Part shown: piece after piece, positions 1 to 7,447 of the stretch
How positions within the stretch are numbered: position 1 is the first letter of the stretch
Layout: the number at the start of each line of letters is the position of its first letter
Assembly: GCF_029245835.1 (NCBI RefSeq)
Contig: NZ_JAQWOO010000070.1
Coordinates: forward strand, 1 to 64,000
DNA length: 64,000 bases
DNA from: Algibacter sp.
GTDB taxonomy: Bacteria > Bacteroidota > Bacteroidia > Flavobacteriales > Flavobacteriaceae
Direction: 5' to 3'
Made by a program: the position numbers and the translations under genes
Notes under the pieces: model-generated
What the model saw: the letters and a program-made list of their open reading frames with translations, nothing else
Databases searched by the model: none
Told to the model about the DNA's origin: nothing

Positions 1-6
1 CAACGG

Positions 7-93
7 TTATTCAAACAGAAAGCAGAGGACTGATACGCACGATAGGGCTAACCTAGTTAGGGATATAGTTCACCTCTGTTTTCTTTTGAATAA
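7..93 (+). other. Long imperfect hairpin, candidate structured RNA
   Basis: Bases 7-28 pair with 73-93 to give about 20 Watson-Crick pairs, one G-U pair and one bulged C. The 44-base loop holds a second small hairpin (CTAAC-CTA-GTTAG, 48-60). No coding frame spans it and no T-run follows directly, so it is not a plain terminator. It could be a small RNA or the 3' part of an RNA gene that starts outside the window. The folding is read from the sequence; the RNA role is inference. Confidence 0.35.
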
Positions 94-125
94 ATTTAAA
101 AATTTATTTCAATTACAAACTAAAG

Positions 126-268
126 GTTAGGGATTGCAGAGAAACATTTATGTTCATGAATTCTTTATTCTAAAAAGAAATGTATGAATAAAAGCCCACA
201 GCGAATCCCGATAATTATTGGGAACGAGCGAGTACTTGTAACGAAAAGCCCGACCTTTGTGGTAACGC
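126..268 (+). repeat. Dispersed intergenic repeat, copy A
   Basis: Shares ordered blocks with the opposite-strand sequence at 31048-31114: GTTAGGGATTG (126-136), GAGCGAGTA (226-234) and AAAGCCCGAC (245-254). Between the blocks it carries its own palindrome, TCCCGATA/ATTATTGGGA. The block order resembles a repeat common between genes in Flavobacteriaceae. It is non-coding and its function is unknown. Confidence 0.5.
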
Positions 269-408
269 CTAAACACCTATTTTATATGTTATATATCTGA
301 TTATCTTGCTGAAAGGCTTTTAATGGCTTGATTATTATAGCATAATAAATATTAGGCGTATCTTTACTGCATATTAACCCAAAAAAGCAAGTAGCATATT
401 TTTAAACT

Positions 409-861
409 ATGGCAAAATCGCAAGTTACATTTAACAAAATTGAAAAAGAGAAAAAACGCTTAAAAAAGAGACAGGATAAGCAAAAAAAGAAAGAGGCTCG
501 TAAAGCCGAAGCTAAAGAAAACCCTCAGGGAATTCAGTTTGCTTATGTTGACTTTAATGGCAATTTAACAGATACACCGCCAGACCCTGCAATGCGCGAA
601 AAGGTTGAGGCTGAAAGTATTGAACTTGGCATCCCAAAGAAAGAAGATAGAGAAGAGGAGGAGCCAGCAAACAAAGAAGGGAAAGTATCTTTCTTTGATC
701 ATTCTAAAGGTTTTGGTTTTATTTTAGATAGTATAAATCAAGAAAAATATTTTGTTCATGTTAGTGGTTTACTTGAAGATATTGAGGAAAATGATAAAGT
801 AACTTATGAACTTGAACGCGGACAAAAAGGAATGAATGCTGTAAGAGTAAAAAAAATATAA
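409..861 (+). CDS. Cold-shock-domain protein with basic N-terminal tail
   Basis: Probable cytoplasmic RNA-binding protein of 150 residues. Residues 1-40 are mostly Lys, Arg, Glu and Ala, a strongly charged and probably helical or disordered tail. Residues 41-90 are an acidic linker. Residues 91-150 are one cold-shock domain with the RNP1-like motif SKGFGFI and the RNP2-like motif YFVHVSG, which in this family stack on single-stranded RNA or DNA. At 150 residues it is twice the size of a CspA protein, the extra half being the tail. A paralogue with a shorter tail lies at 6895-7143. The next gene follows 51 bases downstream on the same strand. The domain call is firm; a role in cold response, ribosome association or helicase partnership is inference. 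Confidence 0.88.
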   Translation: MAKSQVTFNKIEKEKKRLKKRQDKQKKKEARKAEAKENPQGIQFAYVDFNGNLTDTPPDPAMREKVEAESIELGIPKKEDREEEEPANKEGKVSFFDHSKGFGFILDSINQEKYFVHVSGLLEDIEENDKVTYELERGQKGMNAVRVKKI

Positions 862-912
862 TATTTTTTCTGGTTTTTTATAACAAAATTTCACCATACA
901 AAAAGGCTATAT

Positions 913-1827
913 ATGAGTGTATCGCGTAAAACGGTTCTTATCATTTTAGCCTTTTTTGCTATTTACGTTATTTGGGGGTCTACATACCTCTTGAATAAAA
1001 TAGCAGTTTTGCAGTTGCAGCCTTTTTTTCTTTCCGCCTTAAGGTTTATTGTTGCTGGTATTATTATATTTATAATTGCTAAGTCATTAAGAGTAGATTT
1101 ATCTATCACTAAAAAGCAATTAGCAAATTCTATAATTTCTGGTTTTTTGTTTTTAACTTTAGGCAACGGGCTTGCAGTTGTGGCTTTGCAATATATTGAT
1201 AGTAGTTTTGCTGCTTTAGAGATTTCTGCTCAACCTTTAGTTGTACTTGTAATGATGCGTGTACTTTTCGGTAAACGCATTACAGCTATGTCTTATATTG
1301 GCGTCGTTTTAGGATTCATTGGAATCTTTCTTTTAGTGAGTCAGAAAGAAATTATAACTAAAGATGGTCAAGTTTTAGGCATGATTTTAATCTTTACTTG
1401 TATGTTAAGTTGGGCTTACGGCAGCATATTTGTTGGAAAAGCAGACTTGCCCTCTAATATTTTTGTGAATGCTGGCTACCAAATGCTTACAGGTGGTATT
1501 ATGCTTGCTATTATTAGTTTAATACTAAATGAATCTTGGCTATTACCAAATATGTGGTAAACCGATGTACAGTGGTCTATGATGGGCTTAATTGTTTTTG
1601 GAAGCATCATAGCATTTACATCATTTAACTTCCTTTTAAAAGAAGTCTCCCCAGAAAAAGTAGCAACAAACACTTATGTTAATCCTATTATAGCCTTAAT
1701 ATTGGGTTGGTGGATTTTAGATGAACATATTACCTTGCAATCCATAATAGCTGCAGGAATACTGCTTACAGGTGTTTATTTTATAAATACAAAACGTATT
1801 TTAAAACCAAGAGGAATTGGGCGTTAA
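913..1827 (+). pseudogene. EamA-family drug/metabolite transporter, in-frame stop
   Basis: Inner-membrane transporter of the DMT/EamA superfamily, normally about 300 residues with ten membrane helices. The frame opened by ATG at 913 reads IWGSTYLLNK and further EamA helices, then meets TAA at 1558-1560 after 215 residues (LLPNMW-stop). The same frame continues without a shift: TDVQWS, then a further 82 residues holding the last helices (FTSFNFLLKEVSP, NPIIALILGWWILDE). Read through, it gives 304 residues, exactly family length. One base change from AAA, CAA or GAA would explain the stop. The second half of the EamA fold is cut, so the 215-residue product is unlikely to work. It could instead be a sequencing error. 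Substrate unknown. Confidence 0.8.
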
Positions 1828-2656
1828 ACAAGCCATAAAATTTATGCTAATAAGCACTTTTGCTTTTGCTTGCATGAATGCTATAGTTAAGCATTTAACG
1901 CATATAAATGCTTTTCAAATTGTATTTTTTAGATCTGTAAGTTCTTTATTTTTAACGTTTGGGTTTTTAGTAAAAAACAAAATCCCCATATTAGGTAACC
2001 ATAGAAAGTTATTGATTTTAAGAGGTTTGGTAGGGGTAACGTCTATGACTTTGTTTTTTATGGCAACTAAGTATTTACCCATTGGTACCGCAGTATCTTT
2101 GCGCTACTTGGCTCCTATATTTGCTGCTGTTTTTGCAATATTTTTTCTTAAAGAAAAAATTAAACCTTTGCAGTGGCTATTCTTTAGCATGGCATTTGTT
2201 GGTGTTTTGATTTTAAAAGGTGTTGATAAAGAATTAGATAGCTATGGGTTATTATTAATTTTTATATCGGCCATCTTTAGCGGGTTGGTTTATATTGTTA
2301 TTAGTAAAATAGGAAAAGGCGATCACCCTGTGGTTGTGGTAAATTACTTTATGGTTATTTCTACAATTTTAGGAGGTTTACTATCCATAAATAATTGGGT
2401 AAACCCACAGGGTATGGAATGGCTCATGCTCTGTGGATTAGGCTTCTTCGGATATTTTGGACAATTATACATGACTAAAGCCTTTCAAATAGCATCAACA
2501 AACCAAGTAGCTCCATTAAAATATTTAGAAGTTGTTTTTACACTGCTCTTAGGGACTTTACTCTTTAGTGAAGTGTATACACTTTTCAGTCTTTTGGGTA
2601 TTGCTATGATTATTTTTGGATTAATTCTAAATGCATTATATAAAGGCAAAAAGTAA
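1817..2656 (+). CDS. EamA/DMT-family transporter
   Basis: Inner-membrane DMT-superfamily protein of 279 residues with about ten hydrophobic segments. EamA features include AFACMNAIVKHL near the N-terminus, RGLVGVTSMTLFF in the first half and the paired motif PLKYLEVVFTLLLGTLLFSE in the second. The start is uncertain. TTG at 1817 overlaps the previous frame by 11 bases, suggesting translational coupling; ATG at 1844 would remove only nine residues and no membrane helix. It lies immediately after the broken EamA gene, and the two are diverged paralogues rather than a recent duplication. Family members export amino acids, nucleosides or drugs; the substrate cannot be read from sequence. Confidence 0.85.
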   Translation: MGVKQAIKFMLISTFAFACMNAIVKHLTHINAFQIVFFRSVSSLFLTFGFLVKNKIPILGNHRKLLILRGLVGVTSMTLFFMATKYLPIGTAVSLRYLAPIFAAVFAIFFLKEKIKPLQWLFFSMAFVGVLILKGVDKELDSYGLLLIFISAIFSGLVYIVISKIGKGDHPVVVVNYFMVISTILGGLLSINNWVNPQGMEWLMLCGLGFFGYFGQLYMTKAFQIASTNQVAPLKYLEVVFTLLLGTLLFSEVYTLFSLLGIAMIIFGLILNALYKGKK

Positions 2657-2694
2657 AAGAAACCAAGTGTTCTATTTTCTTGAATTGTAATTCG

Positions 2695-2702
2695 TAATTT
2701 TG
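2695..2702 (+). promoter_or_regulatory. Candidate -7 box TAATTTTG
   Basis: Matches the Bacteroidota -7 consensus TAnnTTTG, 28 bases before the glycosyltransferase ATG at 2731. The only nearby TTG (2680-2682) is closer than usual, so the -33 element is weak. Confidence 0.35.
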
Positions 2703-2730
2703 CTCAGATTTATATTGAAAATAAAATTTA

Positions 2731-3780
2731 ATGAAATTTAAATACAGAGTTAATAAATTAAGAAGACGCATTATGAGAAGTATTACCAAAAATATTGGTA
2801 GCTCATATTCTGAACCTAAAAAGGGTGATATTCAAATTTCAGATATAAAAAATATTTTAATTATCCGACCAAATCATCGGTTAGGAAATCAGTTATTATT
2901 AACACCTCTTGTTCAGGAAGTTATAAATACTTTTCCAGATTGTAAAATCGATTTATTTGTAAAAGGTGGTGTTGCGCATCCCGTTTTTGAAAACTACACG
3001 CATATTAATAAGATTATTAAGTTGCCTAGAAAACCTTTTGATAATTTATATGCGTATTCTAAAAGCTGGCTGTCCATAAAAAACAAAAACTATGATTTGG
3101 TTATCAATGCAGATAGAAATTCATCTTCAGGAAAACTGTTAACGCAATTAGCCAAAGCTAAAATTAAAGTTTTTGGTGATGTAGATAACACTATCAAAAG
3201 GGATTATAAAGACCATGAGCATATTTCTAAATATCCTATTTATAATTTAAGGCACTTTTTATCTAAATTAGGTTTTGATGTTAATACTTCTAAAGTACCC
3301 GTTTTAGATATTAAATTAAGTAAAAAAGAACTTTCTAACGGACAAAAGATATTAGAAGACATCATTAAGAATGATAAGAAAACTATTTGTATTTACACCA
3401 ATGCTACGGGTAATAAATGCTATTCTGAAGCCTGGTGGGAAGCTGTTTATTCCAGGTTACTTAAAGAATATCCCAATTATAATATTATTGAAATGCTACC
3501 CATAGAGAATATCTCTAAAATCAATTTTAAAGCACCACATTTTTATAGTCAAGATATTCGAGAAATGGGAGCCATCATCCACAACACATGCATTTTTATA
3601 TCTGCCGATAATGGTGTTATGCACTTAGCTAGTGCTTCATTAACACCTATTGTAGGTTTCTTTTCTAGAACTAACAAAAATACTTATGGGCCTTATGGAA
3701 ACGGTAGTGTAGCTATTGATACTAATGAAACTGATATTGATGATTGGTTTCATGAGATTAATAGAATTCTAGTCTCCTAA
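2731..3780 (+). CDS. Glycosyltransferase family 9 (heptosyltransferase-like)
   Basis: Probable cytoplasmic GT-B sugar transferase that adds a heptose or related sugar to lipopolysaccharide core or another surface glycan. It has 349 residues, normal for GT9. After a basic N-terminus of about 45 residues comes the family opening IIRPNHRLGNQLLLTPL (about 48-64). The C-terminal half carries the sugar-nucleotide region FISADNGVMHLASAS and PIVGFFSRTNKNTYGPYG, typical of heptosyltransferases. The ATG at 2731 follows an AT-rich leader with a possible -7 box. No lipopolysaccharide gene is adjacent, so acceptor and donor sugar are unknown. The family call is strong; heptose specificity is not shown. 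Confidence 0.88.
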   Translation: MKFKYRVNKLRRRIMRSITKNIGSSYSEPKKGDIQISDIKNILIIRPNHRLGNQLLLTPLVQEVINTFPDCKIDLFVKGGVAHPVFENYTHINKIIKLPRKPFDNLYAYSKSWLSIKNKNYDLVINADRNSSSGKLLTQLAKAKIKVFGDVDNTIKRDYKDHEHISKYPIYNLRHFLSKLGFDVNTSKVPVLDIKLSKKELSNGQKILEDIIKNDKKTICIYTNATGNKCYSEAWWEAVYSRLLKEYPNYNIIEMLPIENISKINFKAPHFYSQDIREMGAIIHNTCIFISADNGVMHLASASLTPIVGFFSRTNKNTYGPYGNGSVAIDTNETDIDDWFHEINRILVS

Positions 3781-3878
3781 TTATTTGTCTTTTTATTTAC
3801 AATCAACTATTTTTTAACACTTCTATATAATTATCCAATAAGATTATTTACTAATTTTATTACATAATCTTTTAATTT

Positions 3879-4427
3879 ATGAAGGCATTTTATTTATATA
3901 CAATAGTCTTTTTTTTATTATTTACATCTTGTAAATCGTTAAAAAACAATACTAAAGACACCCAAATTCGTGCTTTAAATGCTTTAGTTGAAAGCAAATA
4001 TTATACTATCGAATCTAATTGGGCAAATCCTCAACTTACTAATGCTATGCAACAAGTTTTAAATTCAGGTATATTACAACCTGGAAATTCTGCAAATGCC
4101 ATAAGTTTAATAGGCAATTCTAATTTCCTAACGATATCTGGAGATAGTATTTCATCACATTTACCTTATTTTGGTGAACGTCAAATGCATGTTGACTATG
4201 GAGGAGGAGATAGTGCTATACAACTAGAAGGTGTTTTGGAAGATTACACTACAAAAAAAGGCAAACACAATAGATATAACATTTCATTCGATGCAAAAAG
4301 CAAGTCAGAATACTTTACAGTAAATATTACATTATTTCCTAATTTAACAAGTCTTATACAAATTACGGGGAGCGGTAGGTTTCCAATTTCATATACAGGG
4401 CATGTTAAGTCACTCAAAAAGGAATAA
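3879..4427 (+). CDS. DUF4251 lipoprotein
   Basis: A 182-residue exported lipoprotein. The signal peptide ends in the lipobox LLFTSC with Cys18 as the acylation site. The rest matches my recollection of DUF4251, a family almost confined to Bacteroidota: an N-terminal helix (RALNALVESKYYTIESNWANP), then a beta-rich part with LPYFGERQM, DYGGGDSAIQLEG and YNISFDAKSKSEYFTVNITL. No catalytic motif is visible and the function of the family is unknown. It stands alone on the plus strand, 98 bases after the glycosyltransferase and 118 before the next gene. Confidence 0.8.
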   Translation: MKAFYLYTIVFFLLFTSCKSLKNNTKDTQIRALNALVESKYYTIESNWANPQLTNAMQQVLNSGILQPGNSANAISLIGNSNFLTISGDSISSHLPYFGERQMHVDYGGGDSAIQLEGVLEDYTTKKGKHNRYNISFDAKSKSEYFTVNITLFPNLTSLIQITGSGRFPISYTGHVKSLKKE

Positions 4428-4545
4428 CCTTTTTTAAAAATGTTGCGTTTCATCTATTCATCGTGAAATTTTACAGTTCAATCGATTTTTTTGTTTAAAA
4501 CGAACGCAGTCTATTAGTTTTGAGTAGATTAAAAAAACGTCCCAA

Positions 4546-5160
4546 ATGAAAAATCTAACTACCCTACTAAGTCTTGTTTGTTTAATTATAAGCTTTAACA
4601 TACTTCAAGCTCAGGAGACATCTGAGATTCCTGAAAATTTTAAAAAGAGGAGTCCTATTTATGATTATTCTGAAAAGAAACTGAATAATATAGATACCAT
4701 TCCTGATTTTGCTTCTAAATCTCAAAAACTAAAAATTACAGGAACCATCTATGAAAATGATGGTAAAACACCTGCCAAAAATGTGATGCTATTTATTCAT
4801 CATACCGATGAAAATGGAAATTTTGAATTAAAAAGACAAAACAAAAAACGTTACGTACATCACAGAGGCTGGGTAAAAACAGATGCTGATGGTAAATATA
4901 CGTTTTACACTTTTGTACCAGGAAAATACATGTATAGTAATGAGCTGAAACAAATTCTTCCAATTGTTAAAGAACCTAATAAACCGGAGTATAAAATCGA
5001 AACTTTTCTTTTTGATGATGACCCTCAATTAACAGGTAAATGTCGAACTAAAGTTGAAAAAACTAATCCAAACAGGATTCTTAAATTAGATAAAAAAGAA
5101 GGATTATTTATTGCAAAAAGAGATATTATTCTTGGCCAGGAAGAAACTGCATCATATTAA
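4546..5160 (+). CDS. Exported intradiol-dioxygenase-like protein
   Basis: A 204-residue protein with a signal peptide (about residues 1-22, ending LQAQ) and the beta-sandwich pattern of intradiol ring-cleavage dioxygenases: KITGTIYENDGKTPAKNVML, then RGWVKTDADGKYTFYTFVPGKY, FLFDDDPQLT and FIAKRDIILG. In active members the iron is held by two Tyr and two His, the His pair usually lying in PAHIH just before the FxFDDDP segment. Here that place reads LKQILPIV and both His are absent; the first Tyr position, normally before RGW, also appears changed (HHRGW). I infer a non-catalytic or differently acting relative. The family fold is well supported, enzymatic activity is not. Confidence 0.72.
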   Translation: MKNLTTLLSLVCLIISFNILQAQETSEIPENFKKRSPIYDYSEKKLNNIDTIPDFASKSQKLKITGTIYENDGKTPAKNVMLFIHHTDENGNFELKRQNKKRYVHHRGWVKTDADGKYTFYTFVPGKYMYSNELKQILPIVKEPNKPEYKIETFLFDDDPQLTGKCRTKVEKTNPNRILKLDKKEGLFIAKRDIILGQEETASY

Positions 5161-5283
5161 TAATAACCTTTTTTAACTTAAAAAAAATGGTTATAAATTT
5201 GGTTAACCATTTAGTTAGAAGTTTCTAAATTCAATATAATTCTAAAGGAATTCTGTTATAAATGATAACTGAATTAGTATGTA

Positions 5284-6024
5284 TTACCCCTTTACTTTAA
5301 TTGGTTTCAATTTAATAAAACCTAAAGCATCCAAAAGCCTTATTATTAAATAGGTGATATCGATTTCATACCATTTAACGCCAAAATTAGGGCTACTTGC
5401 AAACTTATGATGGTTATTATGATATCCTTCACCCATCATTAAAAAATCAAAACGGAAGATATTTTTACTTGTGTTTTTCATTTTAAAATTCACATAACCA
5501 TAAATATGGCCAAACCAGTTTATAATAACACCATGAATAGGTGCCATTAAAAATGTAATTGGTAATAATAACCATTGCCACCAAGCAGTTGCGAAAAGTG
5601 CAAAAAATAAAACATAACCGGTAATCCAAAGTAATCTAGAAAAACGAGAACCAGCAAAACTGTCAAAGGTTTTCCATTGTGGTACATTTTTAGTAAAACG
5701 CTCGTCGATATCAATACGTTGTTTATTGATATCTTGATAAATCGTTTTTGTTTTCCACATCATCGCAAACATATTAGCATCATGAGAAGGCGAATGCGGG
5801 TCTTTTTCAGTATCTGTATATGCATGATGCATACGATGCATAATCCCATAACCATAAGCACTTAAATAACTCGAACCTTGGAAAATCCATGTCAGAATAA
5901 AAGTAATACGCTCCATAGTTTTCGACATCGTAAATACCTGATGTGCTGCATAACGATGCAAAAAGAAAGATTGAAAAAACAAGCCTCCATACCACAGTAC
6001 TAAAACAAAAATAATGACTACCAT
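5284..6024 (-). CDS. Membrane fatty acid (acyl-CoA) desaturase
   Basis: Integral-membrane di-iron desaturase of 246 residues that introduces a cis double bond into acyl chains, tuning membrane fluidity. All three His boxes are present: HRYAAH (23-28), HRMHH (about 62-66) and HNNHH near residue 206. Several hydrophobic segments lie between them. It is shorter at the N-terminus than delta-9 desaturases of about 300 residues, with the first box only 23 residues in. The ATG at 6024 sits just behind a good promoter (TATCTTTG with TTG 20 bases upstream), which supports this start. It is convergent with the preceding plus-strand gene and lies downstream of a Crp-like gene on the same strand. Confidence 0.9.
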   Translation of the reverse strand: MVVIIFVLVLWYGGLFFQSFFLHRYAAHQVFTMSKTMERITFILTWIFQGSSYLSAYGYGIMHRMHHAYTDTEKDPHSPSHDANMFAMMWKTKTIYQDINKQRIDIDERFTKNVPQWKTFDSFAGSRFSRLLWITGYVLFFALFATAWWQWLLLPITFLMAPIHGVIINWFGHIYGYVNFKMKNTSKNIFRFDFLMMGEGYHNNHHKFASSPNFGVKWYEIDITYLIIRLLDALGFIKLKPIKVKG

Positions 6025-6036
6025 AATCTTTTTTTA

Positions 6037-6067
6037 CAAAGATAATGGCACATTTTATACAAAACAA
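6037..6067 (-). promoter_or_regulatory. Promoter of the desaturase gene
   Basis: On the minus strand, TTG (6067-6065), a 20-base spacer, then TATCTTTG (6044-6037). This fits the Bacteroidota -33/-7 pattern and lies 12 bases before the ATG. Confidence 0.55.
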
Positions 6068-6147
6068 TGAACCTAAATCAATTAATACCTATTATAACAA
6101 ATAACTTTTTGAGATAAATTGATAATTAATTTGAAGAATGTATGGCA

Positions 6148-6717
6148 TTACAAGCGTTTTCTAATCCTACTTAAAGCTTGTGGAGTAACACCAATATAAG
6201 AACTAATATATTTTAATGGAATCACCTTTAAAAGCTCTGGACGCTCTTTAAATAGTTTCAGATAACGCTCTTCAGCATTAAGATTTAATAAATTTTGTTC
6301 TCGTTTAGACTTTAATAAAAATAGACGTTCTGCCGTTATTCTACCAACAAGATTTCCAATTTGAGTGGTTTTATAAACGTCCTGTAAATCTTCATAAGTT
6401 ATACTTAAAATAGTTGTTTCTGTAAGCGCTTGTAATTCGTATGCAGAAGGTTTTTGAGTTAAAAAAGAATCATAAGCGCTAACAAACTGGTCTTTAAAAC
6501 TAAAACCAAAAGTAATTTCTTTCTCCGGGATGTCATTAGGAATAAATAAGCGAACTACTCCAGATTCAATAAAAGAAATATGATTTTCTATAGCATTGAG
6601 TTTTAAAAATACGGCTTTTTTCGGAATTACACGACGCTGCAATTTAGACGTAAAAAACGTCCAATCCGAGTCTGATATAGTTGCTATTTGGTCTAAATAC
6701 GCTTTTATTTGTTGCAA
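6148..6717 (-). CDS. Crp/Fnr-family transcriptional regulator
   Basis: A 189-residue DNA-binding protein. Residues 1-120 form the cyclic-nucleotide-binding-like beta-roll (HISFIESGVVRLFIPND, EITFGFSFKDQFVSAYDSFL) and residues 125-189 a winged helix whose recognition region reads YISSYIGVTPQALSRIRKRL. The phosphate-binding Arg-Ala pair of true cAMP receptors and the Cys set of Fnr are not evident, so the ligand is unknown. Flavobacterial genomes hold many such short Crp-like regulators. It reads toward the desaturase, whose promoter lies in the 123-base gap, so the two are probably separate units. Confidence 0.85.
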   Translation of the reverse strand: MQQIKAYLDQIATISDSDWTFFTSKLQRRVIPKKAVFLKLNAIENHISFIESGVVRLFIPNDIPEKEITFGFSFKDQFVSAYDSFLTQKPSAYELQALTETTILSITYEDLQDVYKTTQIGNLVGRITAERLFLLKSKREQNLLNLNAEERYLKLFKERPELLKVIPLKYISSYIGVTPQALSRIRKRL

Positions 6718-6834
6718 ATCTTCTGGTTCTAAATTATTAAGCGTAAATATAAGGATTCATTCATCTACTAAAATGAAATTATAAAAGTAACCGTTATAAT
6801 TCGTCGTCTTTTTTCACAAACCCTTTTTTTAACC

Positions 6835-6842
6835 TATTTTTG
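6835..6842 (+). promoter_or_regulatory. Candidate -7 box TATTTTTG
   Basis: Matches TAnnTTTG 53 bases before the cold-shock ATG at 6895. The implied 5' leader of about 45 bases is long for this group but usual for cold-shock mRNAs. No good -33 TTG was found. Confidence 0.4.
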
Positions 6843-6894
6843 CCATATGAGTAACTAAAAATAATGTTTAAGTCGAATAAAAAAAATAGAAAAA

Positions 6895-7143
6895 ATGATT
6901 AAAAATTTTATAAATAAATTATTTAACCGAAGTAAAGAAACGGATACGAAAACAGGAAAGGTTAAGTTTTTCAATTATAAAAAAGGATATGGATTTATAA
7001 CTGTTAAAGATTCTAACGAAGAAATCTTTGTACATACAAAAAACATTATAGATAAAATAAGAGAAAAAGATCACGTAACATTTAAAATAGAAAAAAGCCC
7101 TAAAGGCCCAATTGCCACAAATGTTCGTGTTGTAAAAAAATAG
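6895..7143 (+). CDS. Cold-shock-domain protein
   Basis: An 82-residue single-strand nucleic-acid-binding protein. Residues 1-19 are a basic tail (NKLFNRSKETDTK); residues 20-82 are a complete cold-shock domain with RNP1 KKGYGFI (29-35) and RNP2-like IFVHTKN (44-50). It is a shorter paralogue of the protein at 409-861 and, like it, has a basic extension in front of the domain. It is followed after 20 bases by a strong intrinsic terminator and 258 bases later by two DEAD-box helicases; cold-shock proteins and such helicases often act together in RNA remodelling, though the terminator makes them separate transcripts. Confidence 0.9.
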   Translation: MIKNFINKLFNRSKETDTKTGKVKFFNYKKGYGFITVKDSNEEIFVHTKNIIDKIREKDHVTFKIEKSPKGPIATNVRVVKK

Positions 7144-7163
7144 GTCTTAAAAAACATATTACA

Positions 7164-7190
7164 AAACCATCTTAATAGGTGGTTTTTTTT
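7164..7190 (+). terminator. Intrinsic terminator after cold-shock gene
   Basis: AAACCATC (7164-7171), loop TTAATA, GGTGGTTT (7178-7185) with one T-G pair, then an uninterrupted T-run to 7190. Confidence 0.8.
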
Positions 7191-7425
7191 ATGATTAAAC
7201 TTTAGTACCTAATAAAATAATTTAGGAGTTATCACCAGGGCAGTTTTAAAGTTTATCCTTTTTAAAGCACAAGTATTTCAAGCCTTAGATCTTAAAAACC
7301 TGTCTTGTTTTTTCTATTATTATCAAAACATTTTTATTAAAATTTAAAAGTATCATAAAGCATATTTTTAATGTTCAAAAAAAGTAATTCATGGTTATTA
7401 AATCCTTCGACTAAAGGTTAATACT

Positions 7426-7433
7426 TACCTTTG
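7426..7433 (+). promoter_or_regulatory. Candidate -7 box TACCTTTG
   Basis: Matches TAnnTTTG 14 bases before ATG 7448. It overlaps the alternative GTG start at 7433, which argues for ATG 7448 as the real start of the first helicase. Confidence 0.5.
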
Positions 7434-7447
7434 TGAAAATTATTTTT

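Larger units (their letters stand above)
1..408. other. Gene-free stretch with hairpin and dispersed repeat
   Basis: No convincing coding frame is present. It contains the hairpin at 7-93 and one copy of a dispersed repeat at 126-268; the rest is AT-rich. The promoter of the cold-shock gene at 409 must lie in the last part, but no clear TAnnTTTG box was found there. Confidence 0.6.
7144..7447. other. Intergenic stretch: terminator and helicase promoter
   Basis: Holds the cold-shock terminator (7164-7190) and, at its right end, the candidate promoter of the helicase pair (7426-7433). Between them I see only AT-rich DNA without a coding frame or repeat. Confidence 0.6.

Noticed and set aside
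5187-5210. Palindrome ATGGTTA/TAACCAT after the dioxygenase-like gene as terminator
   Set aside because: Stem is short and AT-rich with a ten-base loop and no proper T-run; not strong enough to list.
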